Assembly: GCA_019243975.1 (NCBI GenBank)
Contig: JAFATL010000374.1
Span: 1 to 8,952, forward strand
DNA from: Actinomycetota bacterium
GTDB taxonomy: Bacteria; Actinomycetota; Acidimicrobiia; Acidimicrobiales; JAFATL01
Length of the DNA stretch: 8,952 bases
Direction: 5' to 3'
Shown: in pieces, positions 1 through 5,409 of the stretch
How positions within the stretch are numbered: position 1 is the stretch's first letter
How the letters are laid out: every line of letters starts with the position of its first letter
Translations under genes and position numbers: made by a program
Notes under the pieces: generated by a model
What the model saw: the letters and a program-made list of their open reading frames with translations, nothing else
The model's database searches: none
What the model was told of the DNA's origin: nothing

Positions 1-143
1 AGTCCATCCAGATCCACGGCGGCGTCGGCTTCACCTGGGACTGCGACGCCCACCTCCACTACCGCCGGGCCAAGCAGAGCGACCTCATGCTCGGCTACCA
101 AGGCTGGCAGCGCGAACGCCTCGCCGACCTCGTCCTCAGCTAG
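1..143 (+). CDS. Acyl-CoA dehydrogenase, C-terminal end (partial)
   Basis: Only the last 46 residues are present; the reading frame starts at base 3 and ends at TAG 141-143. The segment HGGVGFTWDCDAHLHYRRA is the signature of the C-terminal helical domain of FadE-type, FAD-dependent acyl-CoA dehydrogenases, which oxidise an acyl-CoA to the 2,3-enoyl-CoA in the cytoplasm. This subclass has the FTWxxDAHLxYRRA run where medium-chain enzymes carry the YEGT catalytic-base loop, so the catalytic glutamate, if any, lies outside the window. The gene converges on the GNAT gene; I see no convincing hairpin terminator in the 108 bp between them, only a loop-less GC palindrome at 148-157. Chain length and substrate cannot be judged from this fragment. 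Confidence 0.9.
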   Translation, partial: SIQIHGGVGFTWDCDAHLHYRRAKQSDLMLGYQGWQRERLADLVLS

Positions 144-251
144 GCCCGCGGCGCCGCCGCCCCGCGCCACGCGCCAGCGGACTGAACCTTTCGTGCCGCG
201 ATTCGGGTCGTCCGTCCGTTTCGCGCGACAACAAAGGCTCACTCCGCCGGA

Positions 252-716
252 CTAGAGCTTCTTGGCGAAGCAGATGCTGAGGGGTGAGTCCTTGTACTGG
301 CCGTAGGGCTCGATGCGCTCCCAACCGCGGGTGGCGTAGAGGGACACGGCCTCGGGTTGCATCAACCCGGTCTCGAGTCGGAGTTGCGCGTAGCCGAGGG
401 TGATGGCGCGGGCCTCGATGGCGGCGAGAAGTGCGGCGCCGATGCCGCGATTGCGCGCCTGCGGGTCGACGTACATGCGCTTGAGCTCGCCCAGGCCGGG
501 GCCGACGGGACGCAACGCCGCGCAGCCGACGGCGTGACCGTCGACGTATGCGACGAGGAACGCGCCGTCGTCGCCTTCGACGCCGTCGGGGACGAGGTCG
601 GGCGGGCGGTCGTCGCCCTCGTAGCGCAGCGCGATGTCGTCCATCAGGCGGTCCATCAGGTCCCACCCGACGGGCGAGCGCGGGTCCTCGTCGACGATCT
701 CCAGTCCCTCGGCCAC
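252..716 (-). CDS. GNAT-family N-acetyltransferase
   Basis: A protein of about 154 residues with the GNAT fold, which moves an acetyl group from acetyl-CoA to an amine; the substrate is unknown. Motif A is clear: ELKRMYVDPQARNRGIGAAL, with the acetyl-CoA pyrophosphate loop RNRGIGA. Motif B follows (LRLETGLMQPEAVSLYATRG), and the C-terminal strand SPLSICFAKKL is typical of small stand-alone GNATs that include amino-acid and aminoglycoside-like acetyltransferases. I place the start at GTG 716-714 because the conserved fold begins right after it (LEIVDEDP) and a TACGTT -10-like element lies 7 bases upstream. The frame stays open to a GTG at 797, which would give 181 residues and overlap the divergent sigma gene; the extra N-terminus is proline/serine-rich and looks unlike a GNAT. 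The gene is divergent from the sigma factor, so the two may share a control region. Confidence 0.88.
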   Translation of the reverse strand: MAEGLEIVDEDPRSPVGWDLMDRLMDDIALRYEGDDRPPDLVPDGVEGDDGAFLVAYVDGHAVGCAALRPVGPGLGELKRMYVDPQARNRGIGAALLAAIEARAITLGYAQLRLETGLMQPEAVSLYATRGWERIEPYGQYKDSPLSICFAKKL

Positions 717-723
717 GGCCCCG

Positions 724-729
724 AACGTA
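724..729 (-). promoter_or_regulatory. Candidate -10 element for the GNAT gene
   Basis: On the minus strand TACGTT matches the actinobacterial TANNNT -10 consensus and is followed after 7 bases (CGGGGCC) by the GTG chosen as the GNAT start. That spacing would give a leaderless or nearly leaderless mRNA. No matching -35 is found at 16-18 bp; a TTGACA on the same strand at 743-738 is only 8 bp away, too close to pair with it. Confidence 0.4.
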
Positions 730-737
730 CCGAGTCG

Positions 738-765
738 TGTCAACCCATGGCGCCCCTCGGGCGTC
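738..765 (+). promoter_or_regulatory. Candidate ECF-sigma promoter of the sigma/anti-sigma operon
   Basis: TGTCAACC (738-745) and CGTC (762-765) are separated by exactly 16 bp. An AAC-containing -35 and a CGTC-type -10 at 16-17 bp are the hallmarks of promoters read by ECF sigma factors, which often drive their own operon. Initiation about 7-10 bases after CGTC would fall at 772-776, at or next to the ATG at 776, so the sigma mRNA would be leaderless or nearly so. Self-recognition by the encoded sigma factor is an inference. Confidence 0.5.
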
Positions 766-775
766 GGTACGGGTG

Positions 776-1306
776 ATGATGGCGGTCGTGTCGACACCCG
801 AGGACGAGGCTGGTGCCACCGGGGTGACCGTGCGCGACCTCTACCGCCAGCACCGGTGGGACCTCGTCCGGCTGGCGTCGCTACTCGTGCACGAACGGGC
901 CGATGCCGAGGAGGTCGTGCAGGACGCGTTCGTCAAGACGCTCGTGGCGTGGGACGGGATGCCCGACCGGCGCAAGGCGTTGCCCTACCTGCGCAGTGCC
1001 GTGCTCAACGGTTGCCGCTCCCGGCTCCGTCACCAGAAGGTGGTCGATCGCGCCCCGACCGACAACACGAGTGCCGCGCCGGCCACCCCCGAGCAGGCCG
1101 CCGTGGCAACCGACGAACAGCGCCGGGTGCTCGACGCCCTCCGCAGTCTCCCGGCGCGCCAGCGCGAGTGCCTGGTGCTGCGCTACTACCTCGACCTGTC
1201 CGAGGCCGAGATCGCCGACACGCTCGACATCTCCGCCGGGTCGGTGAAGACGCACGCCCACCGCGGTCTGGCCGCGCTCGCCGACCGGCTGGAGGAGGAC
1301 GCATGA
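776..1306 (+). CDS. ECF-family RNA polymerase sigma factor (SigE-like)
   Basis: A 176-residue sigma factor that would direct RNA polymerase to a small stress or envelope regulon. Region 2 spans about residues 20-88 (LYRQHRWDLVRLASLLVHER, then ADAEEVVQDAFVKTL, the core-binding part) and region 4 about 113-170, with LPARQRECLVLRYYLDLSEA leading into the helix-turn-helix EIADTLDISAGSVKTHAHRG that reads the -35 element. Region 3 is absent, as expected for an ECF factor. The linker (about 90-112) is rich in Ala, Thr and Pro. The start is uncertain: ATG 776 and ATG 779 are adjacent, and GTG 788 would give MSTPEDEAG, which resembles the MSTPEDRLR start of the next protein. I chose 776 because the candidate ECF promoter would begin transcription just there. 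The stop overlaps the next start (ATGA), implying translational coupling and a matched sigma/anti-sigma pair. Confidence 0.93.
   Translation: MMAVVSTPEDEAGATGVTVRDLYRQHRWDLVRLASLLVHERADAEEVVQDAFVKTLVAWDGMPDRRKALPYLRSAVLNGCRSRLRHQKVVDRAPTDNTSAAPATPEQAAVATDEQRRVLDALRSLPARQRECLVLRYYLDLSEAEIADTLDISAGSVKTHAHRGLAALADRLEEDA
1291..1298 (+). promoter_or_regulatory. Strong ribosome binding site inside the sigma gene end
   Basis: GGAGGAGG lies 4 bases before ATG 1303 and within the last codons of the sigma gene. It fixes the start of the membrane protein and supports coupled translation of the pair. Confidence 0.75.
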
Positions 1307-2199
1307 GCACCCCTGAAGATCGACTCCGCCGCGCCGCCCGCGCCCGCGCCGCTGGCGTCGCCGAGCCGCCCGACCGGTGGGACGACGTCGAGCACGGCGC
1401 CACCCGCCAGCGCCGCCGGCAGCGCCTCACCACACTCGGCGTCACGGCCATCGGTCTGGCCGCCGCAATCGTCGCCGCCATCGTCATCGTCCCCAAGCTC
1501 ACCCACGAGCCGCCCGACACCATCGCGGCCGGGCCCGGTGGCGCGACGACAACGGTGCCCGCGAGCAATACCACGGCCACCACCGCCGCAGCCATCCCCT
1601 TCCCGTACCAACCGCTGTGGCCGTTCCGATCAGTCGACGAAGCACAGCAGTGGCAGTCGGGTGCGGCCGGGCCGCGCGAGCCCTGGCACCTCGACGCCGG
1701 GGAGACGGCTCTCAAGTTCAGCGCCGACTTCCTCGGCTACACCGACATCGACACCATCACCAACAAGGCCGAGCGGGCCGACGGCGCCCACATCAGCGTC
1801 GGCTACAGCGCGGAGGGCACCGCCAAAGGCACCGCCGCCATCGTTCACCTCGCTCGCATCGGGTCGGGCAAGGACGCGCCGTGGGAGGTCGTCGGCACCG
1901 ACGACCACGACCTCACGTTGACGACGCCGGGCTACGGCGCCCAGGTCACGTCGCCGATCGCCATCGCCGGCACGATCACCGGCGTCGACGAGAGCCTGCA
2001 CATCCAGGTGCGACAGATCACGTTCCCGACGCTCGTGGGGGAGCGGTGCTGCCTGCCCGCGGGCGGCCAGAACACGCCGTGGCAGACCACGGTGGAGACA
2101 AAGGGCGTGACCGACAAGTTGCTCGTCATCGCCGTGTCGACCGGCGGCCACCTCAAGCAGGTGGAGCGCTTCGCCGTCACCGGCGTGCGCCTCTCGTAG
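1303..2199 (+). CDS. Putative membrane-anchored anti-sigma factor with Gmad2-like domain
   Basis: A 298-residue single-pass membrane protein. Residues 1-41 form a basic cytoplasmic segment (STPEDRLRRAARARAAGVAEPPDRWDDV) of the kind found at the N-terminus of many actinobacterial proteins encoded directly after ECF sigma genes; it would bind the sigma factor. Residues 42-64 are a hydrophobic membrane helix, and 70-100 a Thr/Ala/Pro linker. Residues about 105-210 form a domain I do not recognise. Residues about 214-297 (start VTSPIAIAGTITG, end RFAVTGVRLS) resemble the Gmad2 immunoglobulin-like domain known from spore-germination-related and actinobacterial surface proteins. Adjacent cysteines CC at 249-250 could form a disulfide or metal site outside the membrane. 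There is no HxxxCxxC zinc motif. The four-base overlap with the sigma gene is the main reason for calling it an anti-sigma factor; direct sequence proof is lacking. Confidence 0.75.
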   Translation: MSTPEDRLRRAARARAAGVAEPPDRWDDVEHGATRQRRRQRLTTLGVTAIGLAAAIVAAIVIVPKLTHEPPDTIAAGPGGATTTVPASNTTATTAAAIPFPYQPLWPFRSVDEAQQWQSGAAGPREPWHLDAGETALKFSADFLGYTDIDTITNKAERADGAHISVGYSAEGTAKGTAAIVHLARIGSGKDAPWEVVGTDDHDLTLTTPGYGAQVTSPIAIAGTITGVDESLHIQVRQITFPTLVGERCCLPAGGQNTPWQTTVETKGVTDKLLVIAVSTGGHLKQVERFAVTGVRLS

Positions 2200-2220
2200 C
2201 GCGCGACCGAAGATGAGGGC

Positions 2221-2646
2221 ATGACCCTCGAGCTCGTACCGCTGTGCACCGCCGTCGTCACGCTGGCGCCGCCGATCATCATCCCGGGTACGCCGAACGG
2301 CACCCGCCTCATCGGCGAAGTCATCGGCTTCGACGTGCAGGGCGATCGCATCACGGCGCACCTCAAGGGCGCGGCGGCGGCCGACTGGCTGCTGGCCAGC
2401 CCGGACGGCACGCTCGGCACCGTCGACGTGCGCGCCACATGGGAGACGGAGGACGGCGCCGTCATCTACGTGCGCTACGGCGGCCGTCTCGACATGTCGG
2501 TGTTTCCGGGCGTCGTCTACGTGGCCCCGTTGTTCGACACGGGCGACGAGCGCTACCAGTGGCTCACCCGGATCCAAGCGGCGGCCAAGGGTCGCTTCAG
2601 CGATGACATGTTGACCCTCACGTACGACATGTACGAGCTGCGTTAG
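2221..2646 (+). CDS. DUF3237 family protein
   Basis: A 141-residue soluble protein with no signal peptide. The pattern LVPLCTAVVTLAPP at the N-terminus, GTPNGTRLIGEV, the central DWLLASPDGT, the strand TWETEDGAVIYVRYGGR, and the closing FDTGDERYQWLTRIQ followed by AKGRF match the DUF3237 (UPF0311) family of small beta-barrel proteins of unknown function. Its length is near the short end of the family. It starts 21 bp after the putative anti-sigma gene, so it may be the third gene of that operon. No good Shine-Dalgarno is at a usual distance: GAGGG ends one base before the ATG, and only a weak -10-like GAAGAT lies 6 bases upstream. The biochemical role is not known; family members often sit near aromatic or acyl-CoA metabolism genes, as here. 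Confidence 0.85.
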   Translation: MTLELVPLCTAVVTLAPPIIIPGTPNGTRLIGEVIGFDVQGDRITAHLKGAAAADWLLASPDGTLGTVDVRATWETEDGAVIYVRYGGRLDMSVFPGVVYVAPLFDTGDERYQWLTRIQAAAKGRFSDDMLTLTYDMYELR

Positions 2647-2701
2647 AAGTCCGGCCTCATGACCGACCTCGACGACTAATCCTGCGGCGCTGCTTACCGC
2701 C

Positions 2702-2707
2702 TACGAT
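2702..2707 (+). promoter_or_regulatory. Candidate -10 element for the truncated haemoglobin gene
   Basis: TACGAT fits TANNNT and stands 8 bases before the GTG start at 2716, so the transcript would have almost no leader. No convincing -35 is seen. The downstream GTGGCTC is also found between the -10 and the start of the hydrolase gene at 6781. The 69 bp between the DUF3237 gene and this gene hold nothing else that I can support. Confidence 0.45.
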
Positions 2708-2715
2708 CGTGGCTC

Positions 2716-3168
2716 GTGGAGCCCACGATCTACGAGGCGATGGGCGGGGCGGACGCCGTCCTGACGCTGGCTGAGGCGTGGCACCAACGTTGCCTGGCGG
2801 ACCCGATCCTGGCGCACCCCTTCGAGGGTGAAATTCATCCGCACCACACTGCGCGTCTTGCCGCCTATTGGTCAGAACAGCTCGGCGGACCAACCACATA
2901 CACGGAGTCGATGGGCGACTACTCCCACGTCGTTCGGCTGCACACCGGCCACGGGCCCCATGAACAAATGGACGGTCGCGCCGTCGCCGCGTTCGTGCTC
3001 GCCCTCGATGACGCCGCAATCCCAACCGACCCGCGTCTGCGGTTCCAGCTCATCGCGTGGTTCACCTGGGCGACCGCGATGCTCAATCACAGATGGACTG
3101 CGCCCGACGAGGTGCCGCACGACCTTCCCCTGCCCCCGTGGGATTGGGAGGGCACCGAAGGCTGGTAG
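2716..3168 (+). CDS. Truncated haemoglobin, group-2-like
   Basis: A 150-residue globin-like protein. The start TIYEAMGGADAVLTLAEAWH is the A/B-helix pattern of truncated haemoglobins; ERL-type helix E residues appear as HHTARLAAYWSEQLGGP, where AYWxxxLGGPxTY is characteristic of group 2. The expected proximal haem ligand is H76 in VVRLHTGHG. By visual alignment with mycobacterial trHbO, the B10 position is His (H23) rather than Tyr, CD1 is Phe (F36), and the G8 Trp is missing, so oxygen binding should differ from classic trHbO. The C-terminus (DLPLPPWDWEG) is longer than in trHbO and matches a common actinobacterial subtype. Members bind O2 or NO, or act as small haem oxidoreductases; the partner is unknown. 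The start is GTG 2716, close behind a TACGAT element. It converges on the CoA-transferase gene. Confidence 0.87.
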   Translation: MEPTIYEAMGGADAVLTLAEAWHQRCLADPILAHPFEGEIHPHHTARLAAYWSEQLGGPTTYTESMGDYSHVVRLHTGHGPHEQMDGRAVAAFVLALDDAAIPTDPRLRFQLIAWFTWATAMLNHRWTAPDEVPHDLPLPPWDWEGTEGW

Positions 3169-3189
3169 ACCCGCGCACATCCGTCGAAG

Positions 3190-3207
3190 ATGGGGTATCT
3201 GCCCCAT
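3190..3207. terminator. Short hairpin between convergent genes
   Basis: ATGGGG (3190-3195) and CCCCAT (3202-3207) form a perfect 6-bp stem with the loop TATCTG, in the 76 bp between the convergent haemoglobin and CoA-transferase genes. There is no T-run on either side, so a terminator role is only suggested by position. A 9-base direct repeat GTCGAAGAT (3183-3191 and 3220-3228) overlaps it. Confidence 0.35.
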
Positions 3208-3244
3208 GGCGCGGTCGCTGTCGAAGATCCGGGCGATGTTGGCG

Positions 3245-4453
3245 CTACACGACGCCGCGAGCTGACAGATCGGCCAGCTCGTTGTCGCTCATCCCGAGCA
3301 GGCCGCCCCACACCTCGGCGTTGTGTTCGCCGAGCCGGGGCGCACCGGAGGGAGCAGGCGCCGGTTCTCCGTCGAAGCGGGGGACCGGCGCCTGTTGGCG
3401 TACCGGGCCCAGCACCGGGTCATCGACCGTGACCAGGTCACCGCGGGCGGCCACGTGGGGGTCGGCGAAGATGTCGGCCGCCGAGTACACGTTGGCCACC
3501 GGCACGTCGTCGGCGACGCACAGCGTCTCGATCTCGGCGGCGGTGTGCGACATGGTCCACGCGGTGACGAGGTCGTTGAGCTCGTCACCCGCGGCGGCGC
3601 GCATCTGCAGCGTCTTGAACCGGGGGTCGTCGGCCAGCTCCTCCCGCTTCATCGCCCTGCACAGCTTGCGGAAGTTGGCGTCCGAACCCGCCACGATGCA
3701 GATGTACTTGCCGTCGCCGGTGGGGTAGTTGTCGAGAGGCGCCGAGTTCACCAAGCGGTTGCCCTCCCGCTCGCGCACGATGCCCATGGCGTCGTAGCCG
3801 GCGAGCGTCCACTCGAGGATGCGCATCACCGACCCGGTCAGGCAGGCGTCGATCACCGCACCCCGCCCACTGCCGCCGGCGTCGCGCTTGTACAGCGCCG
3901 CCACCGCGGCACCGGCCGCGAACGTGCCGGTGAGGTAGTCGGACACGGTGACGCCCGGACGCACGGGCGGGCGGTCGGGGTACCCGGTGAGATGCATGAG
4001 GCCGCCGTAGCCGATGCCCATACGGTCGAGGCCACCCCGCTGCGCGTAGGGCCCGTCCTGGCCGAACACGCTGATCCGCACGATGACGAGCTTGGGGTCG
4101 AGGTCGGCGGGCCCGATGTTCCAGCGCTCGAGAGTGCCGGGCCTGAAGTTCTCGCACACGATGTCCGACGTCGCCGCCAGCCGGCGGAACAGGTCCTGGC
4201 CCTCGGCCGAGCGCAGGTCGAGTGTCACGCTCTTGCGGCCCCGTCCTTCGACCGACCAGTAGAGCGAGTACTTCCCATCCGCCCCGCCGAACGGCCCGAT
4301 GGTGCGCATGAAGTCGCCGCCCTTGGGGTCCTCCACCTTGATGACCTCGGCGCCCATCTCGCCGAGCAGGCCGGCGCAGAACGGTGCCGCGATGCGCGTA
4401 CCGACGTCGAGGACGCGCACGCCCGTGAGCGGGCCTGCGATGGACCCCGTCAC
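3245..4453 (-). CDS. CaiB/BaiF family (class III) CoA-transferase
   Basis: A 402-residue enzyme that moves CoA between a CoA-thioester and a free acid in the cytoplasm. The N-terminus LTGVRVLDVGTRIAAPFCAG, then LGEMGAEVIKVEDPKGGD, is the family signature; ENFRPG (101-106) and GQDGPYAQRGG (131-141) follow. The catalytic aspartate that forms the aspartyl-CoA anhydride is expected at D172 in VSDYLTGTFAAGAA. The length is normal for the family. Start GTG 4453-4451 is chosen because it overlaps the stop of the upstream crotonase gene as GTGA and because the conserved fold begins ten codons later; the frame stays open for another 306 codons upstream, but that stretch is only the shadow of the crotonase gene. 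The tight coupling suggests that the two enzymes work on the same acyl-CoA. Formyl-CoA, carnitine, succinyl and bile-acid transferases all belong to this family, so the substrate is open. Confidence 0.93.
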   Translation of the reverse strand: MTGSIAGPLTGVRVLDVGTRIAAPFCAGLLGEMGAEVIKVEDPKGGDFMRTIGPFGGADGKYSLYWSVEGRGRKSVTLDLRSAEGQDLFRRLAATSDIVCENFRPGTLERWNIGPADLDPKLVIVRISVFGQDGPYAQRGGLDRMGIGYGGLMHLTGYPDRPPVRPGVTVSDYLTGTFAAGAAVAALYKRDAGGSGRGAVIDACLTGSVMRILEWTLAGYDAMGIVREREGNRLVNSAPLDNYPTGDGKYICIVAGSDANFRKLCRAMKREELADDPRFKTLQMRAAAGDELNDLVTAWTMSHTAAEIETLCVADDVPVANVYSAADIFADPHVAARGDLVTVDDPVLGPVRQQAPVPRFDGEPAPAPSGAPRLGEHNAEVWGGLLGMSDNELADLSARGVV

Positions 4454-5292
4454 TTCGAAGCCTTGTCGCCGCCCTCGTGCTCGGCGAAGACCTCCTTCAT
4501 CGACGACTTCTGCTTGCGCGCTTCCAACGCGTTGAGCGCGGTCGACGTGTTGTGCATCCAGTGATGCGCCATGAAGTGGTACTTCCAGCTGTCGGCCTTG
4601 CCCTGCAGCTCCATGGTGTGGTTGATCGACTCCTTCACCACCTGGGCGGTGGTGGGCGGGACCAGGGCGATCTGCGCGGCCAGCGCTGCCACCGCGGAGG
4701 CCAGCTCGTCGCGCGGCACCACCCGGTTGACGAGGCCGAGGCGCCACGCCTCCTGGGCGTCGATCTTGTCGCCCGTGAGCATGAACTCCTTGGCCTTGCG
4801 CGGCCCGATCTCCCACGGCTCGACCAGGAGCTCGACGCCGGCGCCCGTCATTTTCAGCACCGGGTTGGAGAACACCGCGTCGTCGGCCGCCACGATCAGG
4901 TCGCACATGCACGCCAGCATCAGGCCGGCGGCCACGCAGCTGCCCTGCACGGCGGCGATTGTTGGCTTGCGGAAGTTGTAGATCTTCACGCAGCGGTCGA
5001 AGTACATGACCTTCTCGTGGCGGAACTTGCCCTCGGGCGTGTCGCGCATCCGCCGCCACTCGTCGGCCTCGGCCTGACCGACCAGCGCCTTGAGGTCGTG
5101 ACCCGAGTTGAAGTGCTTGCCGGCGCCCGCCAGCACCACCACGTGCACGGTGTCGTCGGCGTCGGCCTCGTCGAAGGCGGCGTCGAGGTCGTCGATGAGC
5201 CCGGTGTTCTGGGCGTTGGCCATCTCCGGCCTGTTCATGGTGATGGTGGCGACGTTGCCGTCCACCTCGTACAGCACGTTCTCGTAGCCCAC
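4450..5292 (-). CDS. Enoyl-CoA hydratase/isomerase (crotonase) family protein, atypical active site
   Basis: A 280-residue crotonase-fold protein starting at GTG 5292-5290. The first oxyanion-hole segment is GKHFNSGHDLKAL (58-70) and the second is QGSCVAAGLMLACMCDLIVA (116-135), which together hold the CoA thioester carbonyl. Residues 163-190 (GPRKAKEFMLTGDKIDAQEA, then WRLGLVNR) match the family's C-terminal helices. Aligning by eye with rat mitochondrial enoyl-CoA hydratase, the catalytic Glu144 position is M125 and the Glu164 position is V145, so ordinary hydration of enoyl-CoA is doubtful; other acids nearby (E154, E158, E161) could serve in an isomerase, hydrolase or other reaction. The C-terminal tail (about 236-280) is charged and rich in His, Lys and Glu. 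It is the first gene of a two-gene operon with the CoA-transferase. A weak CATCAT lies 6 bases before the start. Confidence 0.88.
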   Translation of the reverse strand: MGYENVLYEVDGNVATITMNRPEMANAQNTGLIDDLDAAFDEADADDTVHVVVLAGAGKHFNSGHDLKALVGQAEADEWRRMRDTPEGKFRHEKVMYFDRCVKIYNFRKPTIAAVQGSCVAAGLMLACMCDLIVAADDAVFSNPVLKMTGAGVELLVEPWEIGPRKAKEFMLTGDKIDAQEAWRLGLVNRVVPRDELASAVAALAAQIALVPPTTAQVVKESINHTMELQGKADSWKYHFMAHHWMHNTSTALNALEARKQKSSMKEVFAEHEGGDKASK

Positions 5293-5357
5293 GGGCCGAT
5301 GATGTCACGCGTTCAGAGGCGTCCGCCCGACCTGCGAGAATTGCCACCAAATCCTCA

Positions 5358-5377
5358 CGGCCGTCCCTCAACGGCCG
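5358..5377. repeat. Inverted repeat in the divergent intergenic region
   Basis: CGGCCGT (5358-5364) and ACGGCCG (5371-5377) form a perfect 7-bp dyad with the 6-base spacer CCCTCA. It lies between the divergent crotonase and membrane-protein genes, 32 bases before the latter's ATG. Since no gene ends here, an operator or a 5'-leader hairpin is likelier than a terminator. Apart from it, the 117-bp region shows a GGGGGG ribosome site at 5401-5406 and no clear -10/-35 pair. Confidence 0.5.
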
Positions 5378-5409
5378 ATAGGGAATCGACCGACTGATTT
5401 GGGGGGAAC

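Noticed and set aside
148..157. GC palindrome GCGGCGCCGC after the first acyl-CoA dehydrogenase as a terminator.
   Set aside because: It has no loop and no T-run; such palindromes are common at this base composition.
183..212. TGAACC followed by CGTC as a second ECF promoter in the first intergenic region.
   Set aside because: The spacing is 20 bp, too long, and it would read antisense into the end of the GNAT gene.
738..743. TTGACA on the minus strand as the -35 box of the GNAT gene.
   Set aside because: It lies only 8 bp from the TACGTT -10 candidate, and no TANNNT is found at 16-18 bp; it is the complement of the ECF -35 box.
1630..2577. A 315-residue minus-strand open frame opposite the anti-sigma and DUF3237 genes.
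   Set aside because: It spans two recognised plus-strand genes and shows no family motif, only a compositional shadow.
2659..2679. A six-codon minicistron (MTDLDD, stop TAA) between the DUF3237 and haemoglobin genes.
   Set aside because: It has no clear ribosome site, the candidate haemoglobin promoter starts downstream of it, and such short frames are expected by chance.
3323..4564. A 413-residue plus-strand open frame opposite the CoA-transferase.
   Set aside because: Its translation is rich in Arg, His, Val and Gly with no domain pattern; it is the antisense shadow expected in GC-rich coding DNA.
4454..5371. An open frame on the minus strand that extends the CoA-transferase upstream to a 708-residue fusion.
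   Set aside because: It overlaps the well-recognised crotonase gene in another frame, is arginine/glycine-rich low-complexity in translation, and the conserved CoA-transferase fold begins only after GTG 4453.
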